Shown here piece by piece: positions 32,761 through 54,539 of a stretch of 64,000 nt of DNA. The stretch's first letter is position 1; each line of letters starts with the position of its first letter. The notes below the pieces were generated by a model, which worked only from the letters and a program-made list of their open reading frames with translations, was not told the origin of the DNA and searched no databases. Source of the DNA: Glandiceps talaboti (taxonomy: Eukaryota > Hemichordata > Enteropneusta > Spengelidae); contig NC_135565.1 of the NCBI RefSeq assembly GCF_964340395.1, positions 5,420,142 to 5,484,141 of the forward strand. Reading direction: 5' to 3'. Made by a program: the position numbers and the translations under genes.

Positions 32761-35700
32761 TTTCTCGTATAACGATCAGCTGTTTTCCTTGGCCTGATGT
32801 GTAGCGTGAATGAAACACCCTTTTACTGTTTTCACACTTATGCGCACACCTGACTACGTCACAGAAACCTGTCCAATAAGAATTGAATATATGCGATATC
32901 TAAGCCAATCAGCCATGAGAGTGATGAAATCACAACAAGTTCTAAAAATAAAAAGGGCATAGGTCACCTGGTGATGAAAGGTCAGTGAAAAGATGAAAGA
33001 TTTGAGGGTCGGAGATCGCGTGGTGACGCAAATAATAGCCGCACACACGATTCCCGAGTCAGCTTCGCGTTTCACTAATCATGTAATGCTCTTTGAACCC
33101 TCTGTTGTCGCAATGTTTATACTATTGTCACGGCAACCATTAGCATACGTTACCGATGAATAACGACACTTAGAACCTCCACGATAAGGGAGCCTTCCAT
33201 GGAGAGGGCTGGGAATGGGGGGGGGGGGGGGGGGTGCCGTGCCACATTTTACAAAATGATTCTCAGGGGAAGACCATGTTTTAGAAAATTGACTCAGAGG
33301 AGGGTCACTGTTTACTTTTACTTTCGAACTTAAGTTTGCATTATTTTGGTGATTTTAGCGTCCCATCACTGCCACATCCAACTGCTTCCATATCTCACCA
33401 TTGTCACCTATATCAATCACATCACTAGACAACTACATAATTGATAAAGTACACAGTCTCTCTGTGTACAGAAAAGAAATTGAGGGCCACTTCCGGTGGC
33501 CACTTGTTAGAAAACGGTGTCAATTTGTAAGTACTGATAATGAAAACCTACCCAAGCCAACCTTGGGCTTCGCTCACAAATTATACAAATAAATTCTCAG
33601 CATAAATCATGAGGTACGTATACCCTGATTGCTTGTTTCGACTGCCAAACATGCCGCACAGTCGGTGGATAAATAAAGTCATGAAAATATTTTTCCAAAC
33701 TCCAATCCAAAATTATAACGTATTTCATCTCTAGTCCCTATTAAAAGCTCGTAAAATGAGGACCGAACAAACAAAAAAGAACGTGTGTGTGTTTAAGTCT
33801 TAAAATATAAGAGATGTAAAGTACTTGAAACCACGGCAGTTAGCTGAAGAGAATATGGCTTAGAATTGAGTATTTATTTTGGATTTTTAAGATTATAAAA
33901 CAATTTTATCATGGCTTCCTACTTGAAATCAACGTCTTGTTTGTAACTCAATAAACTGGAAAAGATTAATAAATGTTCAAAATTGTTGTTACGGTACCTA
34001 CATGTCAATAACAAACCTTTTACAATTTTGTTTAGCTTTTTGCAATGTATTGAGTTTCAAAAACACTTAGACTTTGTCTATGTTGTCTCACATTGATTTT
34101 TCAAGTAGGAAGCCATGATAAAATTGCTTTATAAAATAAAAATCCAAAACAATACCCAATCCTCGTCAATATGGTCTCTTTGACATATAAACATTTTTTT
34201 TATCCGTGAGATCGATTTTTCGAAATCGTTGGAAATAACGTTTCCGTGTGTGTGGGGGGGGGGGGTGGGGGTGGGGGTGGGGGGGGTTGCTGAGGGTTGG
34301 GTGGAAGAGGGGTATCTGGGCCTAGATAACATGACTTACATTTTGAACCAGACTTCGATAACAGGAGTACATCCCTGGCATAGCAGCAGTGTGACTCATA
34401 GAAACAGCATGACGTAATGCCTGTTGTCTTTGTCTGAAGGTAAATACGTAATATCCTATGAAGCCATAAGAGTAATACCACACCCAGAGTGTTCGGGCCG
34501 AGGTTGTCATTGTTCTACCCACATCAAAATGTTTAAAAACAACAGCTTCCAAGGTGCGCCTCTGGTTTCTTTACAACTGTAAAATAAAAGTGAAAGTGTG
34601 CAAACGTTTACTCTTCTAAGTACTGTAGTCATTGTCAAGTACAAAATCAAACACAAGGCTTACACATTACGTCATTTCCCCCTCCCTTTATTTTAGAGTG
34701 TTGTTTTATATCATATGGGTTGTTTGGATTTTGACAGGGGTTTCCATGCAAGAACCGATTCGATTTTCTACAACCTGTTGATCCGTATAACGTGACGAAG
34801 TTAGGACTATTGAGGGCGCCTTTCAAGAGACGTTCAGGGCAGAACATCATAGAGTCATTTCTGTTTCAATAATGCCAAAAAGTCTGTTGTTCCAGACTCT
34901 TTCTTCATTCAGTTGATTAAATTATAAATACATGCATTTATGTGTTATACAGTACATCATTCTGATTTCCAATTTCACCAGTCGTGCACAGGGATAGTTG
35001 TGAAATGGTTTATATTCCTTGGAATTAAAAATTGTTGCTATGATGTTTCCGATCAGGTGATGGCTTGTATTGGATTATTAAAATTTTGACGATTTTTATG
35101 CTTGGTAACACCTTGAACCAACTGTTCTGGTTATGTTTACTGGTTTAATTTTATTAGATAATGCGTTAAACTGTACAAGGATCGGAGTACAGGTGCAACA
35201 ATGTTTGTTGGTCGTAATCTGGTGTCCTTGTAATGAGTTCAAAAGGTCGACACTGGGAGTGACGTCATGTCATACTACTGACGCAAAACGTCTAACACAT
35301 GCATGATGACCAGGTGACATGGAGAGCAATCGATACAAGTGGCTTTCTGCTCTAGAATACAAGTACATCCTTTACTTATAACATTAGCCTATATCATTTT
35401 AGTGTTCTTTACAATATATTTATGACATTATTTGATGAACCCAAATAGAATTGTCAATTTTCTATACAATAATGTACTAAAGCTATAATACCCTATCTAA
35501 ACTTATTAATACGACACTTTAGAACCATACCACTCAGAGATCACCTGGTGGACAAATTTGACCCCACCCCCATTAGGGAGCCTTCGCGGTAATTACGGGG
35601 GGGGGGGGTTCAGACTCGGGCTGTTGCGTAAAATATGACCCTCCCGATTCCATCGTGATAAAAAGTGACCTTCCCTAAATTCCCTTTAGCTCAGCCAATG

Positions 35701-37696
35701 AGATCCAAACACAGACATAAATTAATGCAGTGCCAATTGCACACAAGGTCACTATGGTGGTAGTAGTTGGGAACAACGCCGGTGCTGGTGGCGGTGGTGG
35801 TCCTTTGAACCACTGATTCTGGGATTAGTATAGTGCCCTTCTCCATGTCCGACAGCATTGGCATCGTGTTTTGTTTTTGATATATAAATATTTCAACAGG
35901 GGAGGGTCATGTTTTATTAGAGAAAGGTCATCGAGGGAAACCGAGTGGAATGATGACAGTGTACCACTTTAACTGTCTGCCTGATGTTATTTGTACATAT
36001 AATACAATTTACACGTCTTAACACCTGTTAACAATTGATGACGTAACGATCTAATAACAACACAAAGTTGATTTTCTAATACGATAAAAAACGACAATAA
36101 AATCGGTTTCTAGGGCTTGCACGAACAGCTACAAGGTGGGTGACCCTAACATGAATGACAACCCGAATGAAAGAAAACGAGTGACAGCATTTTCAGAAGT
36201 AAATAGTGGTGTGACAGCCTTTACTTCATTCAATTAGTTGAATGACACCCTCTACATGACAGTCACCACTCTATAGCATAAGTGGAATGACAGCATTTCA
36301 AATGCTTTGAAAAACGAATAGCATTTACAGTAAAACTATGTAAGCAGTGGAATGTCACACTTTTCTACATTTAGCAAGTCCCTACAAGGTGTTAGGATTC
36401 GACGTCTGTTGTAGATAGATCACTGTTAACGATTGAAACATCAATGTAACCACGGACGTCGCCAACGTCAATGTTGTAACACACATCACCAAGTATGTTA
36501 CCTAACGTAACGTAACGTAACATATTATACGTAACGTAACGTAAAATGTACAGTTGCATGGAAATCTTAAGAGAAACGACAAAGTGGCAATCGTTGCATT
36601 TAGATCTCAACAATAAAGTAAAGTTGTTATCACGAAAATCGAGTTTTCTAAAGTATGGGATGGTGAGGGGGGGGGGGCAAAACTTACTGGAGAAATAAGG
36701 AAGAACTCACGCACACATAGATGTCACAGGTTTAACTTTGTCTACTTTTCCTCTAAATAAAATCAAAATAATACAACACTTGTACAGCGAAATTGCTTAT
36801 ACGTAAAGCTATGCTTATATATAAACTTAAAGTACACTATGCTTGAAAAATACTGATGGCTGGTTTAGGCAAATACATCTCCCCACAATGTCACAGTCTC
36901 TAATATTGTATTGAAGCACAGACGTGTAATTGAGAGACACTGTTGGCACTGCACACATACAACTCGTGGATGAGATTGTCAATTGTTCACGAATATGAAG
37001 TTCAGTTCCACACAATAGTATTCACAGTCCTGGCAAACTTTGAGTTTCCAAGCAGAGTTCAGAACTCCCCCATACAGGAATCCAACACCATACTACAGCA
37101 ACGTTGTCGGTTGATCACAGATCAATTTCTGAAGATCTCAGCTTCCAGAACTGTCAAATATTTATCCCTTTTATGCGAGTATAAAAAAACACTATTGCCA
37201 CACACGATTGGATGATCCTAATTGCCACCAGGTGCCCTTCATAGTATATGCAAATTCAATCAAGTTGTTTATACATACATCAACTATAACAAATCATACA
37301 TGTTGATGAGTTGTTTATGTAGTTTTATGTGTAATTTCCATAAGTACTAATTTCGATAATTGGGCAATATCTTTATTATGCAAACTTTAAATTTCAGATC
37401 ATTTAATACATGTATATATGGTAAAGACTTGCATGCGCAATTTAAAACTCGATGATGTAACTTATAAGTTAAATGATTAATTTGCATAAGTAATGTTTTT
37501 TGATAATTAGGCAATATGTTAACTATGTAAGCTTCAAACTTCGTACAGTTTTGTATCATTAATTTTCCCATTAAGTGGTACGTACATCATGTATAATAAT
37601 AGCTCTCGTTCAGAGGTTTGCATTCCAACAATGTGTGTAGGCCTAAAAATCTACGGTTTTGCCCATACGGGAGGCATTCAGTTTAAATCTGGTGTA
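32761..37696. other. Intergenic region between the TNFR-like and sulfatase genes
   Basis: No gene recognised. It contains poly-G tracts at about 33217-33233, 34253-34286, 35598-35609 and 36667-36676, and ACGTA repeats at about 36503-36545. A low-complexity patch with recurring GAATGACAGC-type words lies at about 36140-36350. The short open frames here lack motifs. Confidence 0.5.
36503..36545. repeat. (ACGTA)n block with internal symmetry
   Basis: Two runs of ACGTA repeats separated by CATATTAT. Confidence 0.8.
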
Positions 37697-46625
<8,929 letters not shown>

Positions 46626-46904
46626 TATTTAAGGCGTTTCGCCGTGGTTGACAAGAATCAGAACTTTGCAGAAGAGATGTACACACGTGTACGTATACCA
46701 GCAAGGAACTGTACAGTGCTGTGTTAGTTTGTATGACCTGTGACACGAGCAGCGGTGGTCAGGTGACGAAAGGGGCGTTTATGTCATGCGCCTACCATGT
46801 GATTACGAGTGCGGACGTAGGTGACTATGGGGTGAGATTAGTGCCAAAACACTTGTCGTAACATTATGTTTAGTTTACATTTTCATTTTATTCTCCCATT
46901 TTGT

Positions 46905-47660
46905 CTCCATTTCTAGCTAATTGTGTTTGCATTTTTATTTCAACCTCTCATTTTGTTTGCATTTTTATCTCATTGTGTTTGCATTTTTATTTCAACCTCT
47001 CATTTTGTTTGCATTTTCATCTCATTGTGTTTGTATTTTTATTGCAACCTCTCATTGTGTTTGCATTTTTATCTCATTGTGTTTGCATTTTTATTTCAAC
47101 CTCTCATTTTGTTTGCATTTTTATCTAATTGTTTGCATTTTTATTTCAACCCTTCATTTTGTTTGCATTTTTATCTAATTGTGTTCACATTTTTATTTCA
47201 ACCTCTCATTGTGTTTGCATTTTTATTTCAACCTCTCATTTTGTTTGCATTTTTATCTCATTGTGTTTGCATTGTTATTTCAACCTCTCATTTTGTTTGC
47301 ATTTTCATCTCATTGTGTTTGCATTTTTATTTCAACCTCTCATTTTGTTTGCATTTTTATCCAATTGTGTTCACATTTTTATTTCAACCTCTTATTTTGT
47401 TTGCATTTTTATTTCAACCTAAAATTTGATCACATTTTTATTTCAAACTCTCACTTTGTTTTCATTTTTATCTCATTGTGTTTGCATTTTTATTTCAACA
47501 TCCCATATTTGTTTGCATTTTTATCTAATTGTGTTCACATTTTTATTTCAACATCCCATTTTGTTTGCATTTTTATGTTAACCTCTCATTTTGTTTGCAT
47601 TTTTATCTAATTGTGTTCACATTTTTATTTGGTTGTCATTGTGTTCACATTTTTATTATC
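46905..47660. repeat. 52-bp dimeric minisatellite, upstream of the sulfatase gene
   Basis: Units alternate between TTTGCATTTTTATCTCATTG and TTTGCATTTTTATTTCAACC plus CTCTCATTTTG, giving a period of about 52 bp over roughly 750 bp. Open frames in all three plus frames reflect the pyrimidine bias of the unit and are not genes. Confidence 0.95.
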
Positions 47661-48428
47661 TATCTCATTATCATAATTTATGTATCTCCCTAGCCTTGAG
47701 TTGGCTTTCCTGTGAGTGTGAAATTTTTATATTTTACACGTAATAAATACTTTCGCTATAGTTTTAGTTCGTTGGACAGATTTAGGAAGTTTTTGACACA
47801 TGTACTTAAGGGGACTGGACTCTTTGTTCAGTGTCACGCTTTCGTGAAACTTTCAATCATCTGATAATAAAGTACTAAATAAATTAAAGGGCACATGTTT
47901 CCGCGGTTGAAAATGTCGTCTGGTCATCCCAGAAGTGGGATGGCCGGGGGGACGGCCCCCACTCCAATACTTCTAGTACAGATGGATTTGCTTCTCTGAA
48001 CAGTGCCATGATATCTGAGGCATGTCAGGCACTGAATGAGGCCTGCAGCTTGCTTAGACAAGCTCTATCGGGAGGAGGAACGCCGCTACCACCTTTGATC
48101 ACATCACCCATCGTCTCTAAATCACAATCGAGCGTCGGGCATGTTGGGGACTCTACACACAATATGTCCAATCATGCCAAGCTCTATAGACACCGCCAAC
48201 CCGTACCCAGATTATGACTACAGCTACTCTGACATCGCAGACACAAGTGCTAAGGAGTGAGTTGAGTAGGTGTTTTCGTTCTAGGAGTCGTCCTCGTCAT
48301 GGCAGGTCTGTGAGAGACACTGCATCTGCATCCCCCGCTCATGGAGTCGACCAGCCGGGCGTCCAACTTGACCACACGTTTGGTTTGCATTAGCTGTAGT
48401 AGGACAGGATTGGGTACCTACTTTGCAG
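47661..48428. other. Possible exon remnants upstream of the HECT-protein-like fragment
   Basis: About 47900-48400 is more GC-rich than its surroundings. It contains short open pieces such as MISEACQALNEACSLLRQAL (48008-48067) and a PYPDYDYSYSDIADTS stretch in another frame, suggesting a broken or multi-exon coding region. I cannot join these into one frame. Confidence 0.3.
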
Positions 48429-48600
48429 GAAAAGAGGGAATTGATGAAAGCTGGCCTTGGTGAGAAAAAATTACACATGCCTGTAAATTCAAATGGCTTG
48501 GAGGTGATTGAGTTTTTGAGTGATGCTTTTCCCAAAATTGAAAATGCAGGTGGTGTAGAAATTTGCCGAACATCTCGAGGTTCTTTTTATTACCTGAACA
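48429..48600 (+). pseudogene. Fragment resembling an N-terminal module of HECT-type proteins
   Basis: After a plausible acceptor (CCTACTTTGCAG) the frame reads RELMKAGLGEKKLHMPV, then EVIEFLSDAFPKIENAGGVE and ICRTSRGS. In my recollection this pattern (GLG+K, then a segment like L...FPKL...GGFEL+R) precedes the HECT domain in large animal families of uncharacterised HECT proteins. No continuation is found downstream on this strand, so it looks like an orphan exon or broken gene copy. Confidence is limited because recognition is by pattern alone. Confidence 0.4.
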
Positions 48601-50840
48601 CTGTATCCTGGCAATCCCAACCAATTCAACAACAGCAGATTTGTATTGTTTTATTGCAAACAAGACATTTCAACATATCCAATAACCTGAGGTCCAGTTT
48701 TTTTACACCTGACATCTCTGAAATGCACGGGCGGGAAAGCAGGAGGCAGACGACAGTCGCGGCACGATCGTCCGTGAACGGTATGGTGCAGCTCTATTTA
48801 GTGGTCTAAGGGTGAGGGTGAAGATATATTCAGAAACCCGACAGAACGGTCGACCTTGTTAGTTGTTGCGGTGCAATATGTCAATTTCACGAGTGTTTTC
48901 ACTAACGCAGTCACAGAGTATATTCCGGCAACGGAAATATCAACAACTGGAGTTTTCAGCAGCTTCAGAGTCGTCGTAATCAGGACATGCAGGACACAAG
49001 AGAAGGCCAGGTACGTAGGCAGACTCAATATTTACATGATATTACGTAGGCATAGCTCCCTGGCATAGCTCATGTAGATAACCGGCACTGTGTCGCCGGG
49101 TGCTACATACTTTTCGTTGATTTTGTCATGTTGTCAAAGTAGTCGTAGTGTACAATTATCGATATGTAGCCATGAGTACTGCAGTACTCAGACCAGGCTT
49201 AGGATGTGTAATTTCATTTTTTGAAATATGGTATAAAAGACAAGACTATCTAGGTAAAATGACGCCACTGATCGTCGACAAAATTTCAGAGACGACACAG
49301 GTAAACTGTTGACGTTCCAGTTGATGGTGTCTGCTATTGTTACAAAGTAATTATTTTTAAGGATAAATATGGGGAGTTTTTACGATAAAATGTATACTCT
49401 TTATCATCACTCTGATTGATTTCAGCCATCTTAGTATACAGAAGTCACACGTTACACATTTTTTACAATTTATTTATCGTCAAACTAGAAATATGAAGCA
49501 TATAGTACCATCCAATAATACTTCCACGCTAGAAGTAAGGGACTAGATCAAAAGTTCAATCTCAGACAAGAATTCTTATAGTGTTCTGAGGTTCAATGTC
49601 GTTTTTTTTGTGTGTGTGTGTGTGTACTAAGCTTTTATCTTTTTCTCCGTGTTCAGATTTTTATTAGTATTTTAATTGGATTTTTTGACTATTGTTTTTT
49701 CTTTTGAACAAACTTTTTCAATTATTATATTAACTGATACGTAAACTCAAATAATTTGACCATTTTAGCATGTGGTCACAACACTGGTTTAATAAAAAAA
49801 AATAACAAACTACAAATAAGTTCTTAAACATAAGGCTTAGATCTCAGAACCCCACCACCACCCTCCTAACTACATTCATGACATTGGCAAAGATTGAAAA
49901 TTGTTTGAAAACACGATCAATTTTAAATCAGTATGAAGTCTTATGAATAAAGAGACATTATATTATACCAGTATATTGATGGTGGAAATCGAGGGATCTG
50001 ATTGGTCTAGACATCGAGCTAGCGCGTCTAAAACGAGTGATAATGCACTGCTGGTACGATAATGCACTGCTGGCACGCGTCCAAATTTTGTTCGTCTACG
50101 AGCATTGAGTTGTAGTCCGCCGTGATACTGATAGTGAACTCTTCGAATTGTCAGAGGAGGATTTTCTCTCAATGAGACAATATTTTATGAGAAATTATGA
50201 AGGAAATTTCGAAAGCAACCCAGTCATCGCGTATTTGTTCAAATCATCGCCTTCTACATGTACTAAGGTCAAGGCGCTAGGCATGCACGAGATCGGTCGC
50301 GGTCCCAGCCTCGGCGCGGTTGGAGTGGAAACATTGGTGAGCTGTCCTGTCCTGTCATAAAAATGAAGCAAGTGAAAGAGGTTACACTGGCCGACTTACC
50401 ATTAATCTAAATAGAAATTTGTCTGGGATCCTGTCCTAGAGTATCAGTCATCAATCCGAGAGGGAAATCCTCAAACCCGAAAATCTACTGACGTAACTTC
50501 CAGTAATATAAATACATTGTAAATATCAACCTGCCGCCATGCCTATCGTCTCACTTCACCGAGTCGCGAATTCGGCCGGGAACGATCGATCGAAGCACGC
50601 TGTATTTAATAAACCACTTCAAGTTTATACCTTGAGTCAAACACAGGTTGTTTATTCATCACTGTGCACTTTTAATGAGCCGATCAATGTACAGATTATC
50701 CCTAGAAACGACGAGCAGATAAAATAAATCCAGTCGCTGCACGACGTTCACAGTTGCCAAGATCAGCTGTCATATGAAACGAGAAAACGTTAGTTCTTAT
50801 CTTGTTTCCGATATTTTCAATATACTGGTATAATATAATA
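48601..50840. other. Mostly unassigned region
   Basis: A 70-codon frame at 50148-50357 begins SEEDFLSMRQYFMRNYEG and may extend upstream in frame; it could be an exon but matches nothing I know. A short GT run lies at 49611-49625. The rest is AT-rich without features. Confidence 0.35.
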
Positions 50841-50982
50841 GCGATAAACCACCCCCTGGGGAAGGTATACCACTCGGTTTTGACCAGTGAACTCAATATA
50901 TGCACTCGCTATCGCTCGTGCATATATTTCGTTCACTGGTCAAAACCTCTTGGTATACCATCCCCAGGGGGTGGTTTATTGC
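50841..50982. repeat. Foldback element with arms of about 70 bp
   Basis: The left arm begins GCGATAAACCACCCCCTGGG. The right arm is its reverse complement, ending CCAGGGGGTGGTTTATTGC. Arms are over 85% complementary by eye with a loop of only a few bases around TATGCACTCGCTATCGC. This is typical of a foldback transposon or a miniature inverted-repeat element. Confidence 0.85.
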
Positions 50983-51358
50983 TTAAATATATACTGAGTA
51001 GTACAACATTCATTTGCTGACATTTTACTTTACTTTGATGCCATACATTTACTGTAACAAAGTTCTCCATTATCTCAATGCTACATTTAAAAAAAAAACA
51101 TGTTTGTATTTAGGGATACAGGACACCCATTAAAAGTAAAATTATTTTTATAGAATGGGAAAATAAATGGCCCAAACCTACTCCCCAAAATAAAATAATT
51201 TAGATTTTTATCCTATATTGAACTGTTGATCTCACCCATAAATGGAGATGTTATGCTTATTTCCAAACACAATATTTCCCTCTCAGTGCCACATAACACA
51301 TGATAATGAGATTAAAGTCATCATATAAATACGTGCATATCTTCTACTGTGTGACGTC

Positions 51359-51396
51359 AAACAGGGGGTGATTTCAGAGCATATCACCCCTGTTTA
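51359..51396. repeat. Short hairpin
   Basis: AAACAGGGGGTGAT is followed after about 10 bases by ATCACCCCTGTTT. A perfect stem of about 12 bp is possible. Confidence 0.7.
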
Positions 51397-51786
51397 ACCG
51401 GAACTTTTTTCGCCGTAGAAACCATAGAAACCGTGACCTAAACGATCGCGCGCTCATCAGCTGATTTACTTCCGTAAACAATGGCCTTTCGCCAATAATT
51501 TTTTTGCGTAAATCAATAGTGGTGAGGGTTTTGAAGACAGGGAAATATTGGGGTATATATTTACAAATAAAGTACATGTGGATATATGGGTTAAAAATAA
51601 AAATGGGGCTATGTTCATTCTACATAAATTTTATTTCTGAAGACTCAATGCATTTGTACGTGCCGATCTCACGGGCGGGAAAACTAAATTGTCGTCTGCC
51701 TTTTGCCTAGTTCAAAACTTGAACAATACGTGGTCGTACTGTAGTTTTTGCTTGTTTTTGAATTATTTTACTGTCAACATTCCAAG

Positions 51787-51963
51787 ATGGCTGAGGCATC
51801 AGGAGAAAGCATGGATGAAGACATTAACGAACTATTCAGATTAGCTGCTGAGTTGGGAGTAACGGGTATGGACGATTTTTCAGACGTTCTAGCCGATCCC
51901 TTACCGAACGCCGTTCCACCGCCCGTGCCCTTGCAAACCTATGGAAAGCCACAGCTGACTTAA
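51787..51963 (+). CDS. Short acidic open frame upstream of the integrase gene
   Basis: ATG in a good context (CAAGATGG) opens 58 codons: MAEASGESMDEDINELFRLA, then GMDDFSDVLADPLPNAVPP, ending at TAA. Composition is protein-like (acidic helix, then proline-rich). It may be the 5' exon of a larger gene or a short peptide. Minisatellite follows at once, and I found no splice link to the integrase exon. Confidence 0.3.
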   Translation: MAEASGESMDEDINELFRLAAELGVTGMDDFSDVLADPLPNAVPPPVPLQTYGKPQLT

Positions 51964-51967
51964 GTGT

Positions 51968-52905
51968 GCAATTACTATTATTGTATGTGCAAATACTATG
52001 TTATTATGTGCATTCAATAGTTTATTATGTACTTACCTTAAGTTATTATGTGCATACTGTATCATTCTATGTACAGTTACTATTATTGTATGTGCTAACA
52101 CTATGTTATTATGTGCATTAAATAGTTTATTATGTACAGTTACTATTATTGTATGTGCTAACACTATGTTATTATGTGCATTAAATAGTTTATTATGTAC
52201 AGTTACTATTATTGTATGTGATAACACTATGTTATTTGCATTAAATAGTTTATTATGTACAGTTACTATTATTGTATGTGCTAACACTATGTTATTATGT
52301 GCATTAAATAGTTTATTATGTGCAAATATTAAGTTATTATGTGCATACTGTATTATTATATGTACAGTTACTATTATTATATGTGCGAACACTATGTTAT
52401 TATGTGCATTAAATATTTTATTATGTGCAAATCTTAAGTTATTATGTGCATACTGTATTATTATATGTACAGTTACTATTATTATATGCGCTAACACTGT
52501 TATTATGTGCATTAAATATTTTATTATGTGCAAATATTAAGTTATTATGTGCATACTGTATTATTATATGTACAGTTACTATTATTGTATGCGCTAACAC
52601 TATGTTATTATGTGCATTTAATAGTTTATTAAGTGCAAATATTAAGTTATTATGTGCATACTGTATTATTATATGTACAGTTACTATTATTATATGTGCG
52701 AACACTATGTTATTATGTGCATTAAATATTTTATTATGTGCAAATCTTAAGTTATTATGTGCAGTTACTATTATTGTATGTGCAAACACTATGTTATTAT
52801 GTGCATTTAATAGTTTAATATGTACTAACCTTAAGTTATTATGTACATACTGTATTATTCAATGTACAGTTACTATTATTGTATGTGCTAACGCTATGTT
52901 ATAAC
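51968..52905. repeat. 63-bp minisatellite with nested 21-bp-scale subunits
   Basis: The repeat is built from TTATTATGTGCATTAAATAG, TTTATTATGTACAGTTACTA and TTATTGTATGTGCTAACACT segments, about 15 units over 940 bp. Some units carry an extra CAAATATTAAG piece. Because the period is a multiple of three, open frames of 160-180 codons appear on both strands; these are not taken as genes. Confidence 0.95.
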
Positions 52906-53156
52906 ATTAACTCGATAGTATATTATGGACAGACTTTAGGACATTATGTGCATACTCAACATAGTACTATCATTGTACGTGCAAACACAGTATTTTCATT
53001 ACAATATGTGATTATTTGTTTGCATTTAATATGCATACAGCCTTCCCATGATGCAATATGGCTAAACTGAGCATGCCCAATGACCTGGAACAAATTCTTA
53101 GGGCAGTTGTTCATAATCATCAGCAGGCAACTTGAAACAGATCTTTCCTTTTCATC

Positions 53157-54539
53157 ATGGAAAAGCAACATTCTTCAATGGCTGATTTACTTTTTAGGCT
53201 GAACCTAGGCAATCTGGTTGACAAATTTGAAGAGGAGAAGATTACTCCAGCACATATTTGTCAATTATCGATCCCTGACTTTCATTCATTGGGTATGCAC
53301 AACTCTCAGAATATAATGGCATTACGTATTTTGTGTGTGTCACATGGGTCAAAACCTCCAGTTAAGATGCATGAAGGATATGGTCCACCACAGTATTTTA
53401 TACCTAGAGACATCCTACAAAACCACTTGGAAGAAGGATTCATGATATCTGAAATAGCAACTATGTTGTCAGTGTCTGAGAGAACTATCTACAGGAGAAT
53501 GCAGACATATGGACTAAGTAAAATGAACTTTTCTGGCATATCAGATGACGATCTTGATTTCCTTGTCCATCAGCTTGCACAACAATATCCTAACTGTGGT
53601 GAGAACATGGTAAAATGTCTTCTCAAGGAAAAATTTGGAGTAAAAGTTCAACGCATGCGACTACGTGATAGCATACATAGGGTTGATGATGAGGGAGTGC
53701 ATGCTCGGAAGAAAAATCGACTACGCCGGCGGGTGTATAATGTAAAAGGCCCCAACCAATTGTGGCATGTGGACACAAATCATAAACTCATACGTTGGTG
53801 TTTGGTCATAATTGGTGGTATTGATGGCTTTAGCCGGTTGCCTGTGATGTTGGAATGTAAAGATAACAACAAGGCAGCCACTCTCCTTGAGTGTTTCAAG
53901 AAAGCAGTAAGCAGCTATGGTGTTCCCAGTAGAGTAAGATCTGATATGGGACTTGAGAATGTCAGTATTGCTGACTACATGATACAGACACGAGGAGCGA
54001 ATCGAGGTAGTATGATCACAGGAAAGAGCGTACACAATCAGAGGATTGAGAGACTTTGGAGAGATGTCTTTGAAGGTGTTGCGTCACTATATTATCAGCT
54101 CTTTCATTTCATGGAAGAGAGAGGTATTTTGGATCCATTGAATCCCATACACCTGGCTGCTCTCCATTATGTGTATCTACCACGAATTAATGAGCCGTTG
54201 GAAATATGGAGAAGGGCCTGGTCAAACCACCGCATGCGCACAACAAGGTCTTCTCCACTCCGTTTGTGGGTATCTGGTCAGCTTCAGAACCCAGTTGGTA
54301 TAGAACTTGCCACAAATGAAATAAACATGTATGGTGTTGAAGGCATTGTAGAAGATGAAGAGGAAAGTGATGCAGCCTCAAGACCAATCTTGCAACCACT
54401 ATCAGTGCAAGTGAGTGAGCAGTGCTATGAAGAGCTGAGGCATCAAGTACCAGTAACTGACGTGTCAGCAGAAAACTACAGTATTGATATGTACCTGAAA
54501 GCCTTACAATTAATCATTCACCATTCTGATAGACACTAG
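53157..54539 (+). CDS. SAM-domain / HTH / DD35E integrase core protein (transposon-derived)
   Basis: Single uninterrupted exon of 460 codons. Residues about 10-62 resemble a SAM-type helical domain ([19 protein letters not shown], then LGM and a leucine-rich helix). Residues 95-120 form a helix-turn-helix ([19 protein letters not shown]). A basic linker ([15 protein letters not shown]) leads to an integrase core with D206 (LWHVDTNH), D263 (RSDMGLEN) and E298 (NQRIERLW). The spacing between the second and third is exactly 35, as in retroviral integrases and DD35E transposases. The acidic C-terminal tail is unique. There is no reverse transcriptase nearby, no recognised terminal repeat, and the frame is intact with all catalytic residues. 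Related integrase-only proteins are widespread in animals, usually uncharacterised. It could be an active DNA transposase or a domesticated gene; which is unknown. Confidence 0.85.
   Translation: MEKQHSSMADLLFRLNLGNLVDKFEEEKITPAHICQLSIPDFHSLGMHNSQNIMALRILCVSHGSKPPVKMHEGYGPPQYFIPRDILQNHLEEGFMISEIATMLSVSERTIYRRMQTYGLSKMNFSGISDDDLDFLVHQLAQQYPNCGENMVKCLLKEKFGVKVQRMRLRDSIHRVDDEGVHARKKNRLRRRVYNVKGPNQLWHVDTNHKLIRWCLVIIGGIDGFSRLPVMLECKDNNKAATLLECFKKAVSSYGVPSRVRSDMGLENVSIADYMIQTRGANRGSMITGKSVHNQRIERLWRDVFEGVASLYYQLFHFMEERGILDPLNPIHLAALHYVYLPRINEPLEIWRRAWSNHRMRTTRSSPLRLWVSGQLQNPVGIELATNEINMYGVEGIVEDEEESDAASRPILQPLSVQVSEQCYEELRHQVPVTDVSAENYSIDMYLKALQLIIHHSDRH

Noticed and set aside
34200-34481. Proline-rich frame on the minus strand
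   Set aside because: Produced by a poly-G/GGT tract.
46901-47610. Phe/Leu/His-rich frames resembling membrane segments
   Set aside because: Three overlapping plus frames are all open across a 52-bp minisatellite; the hydrophobicity comes from T-rich composition.
52033-52533. Frames of 160-180 codons across 51998-52904
   Set aside because: Minisatellite-derived and open on both strands.
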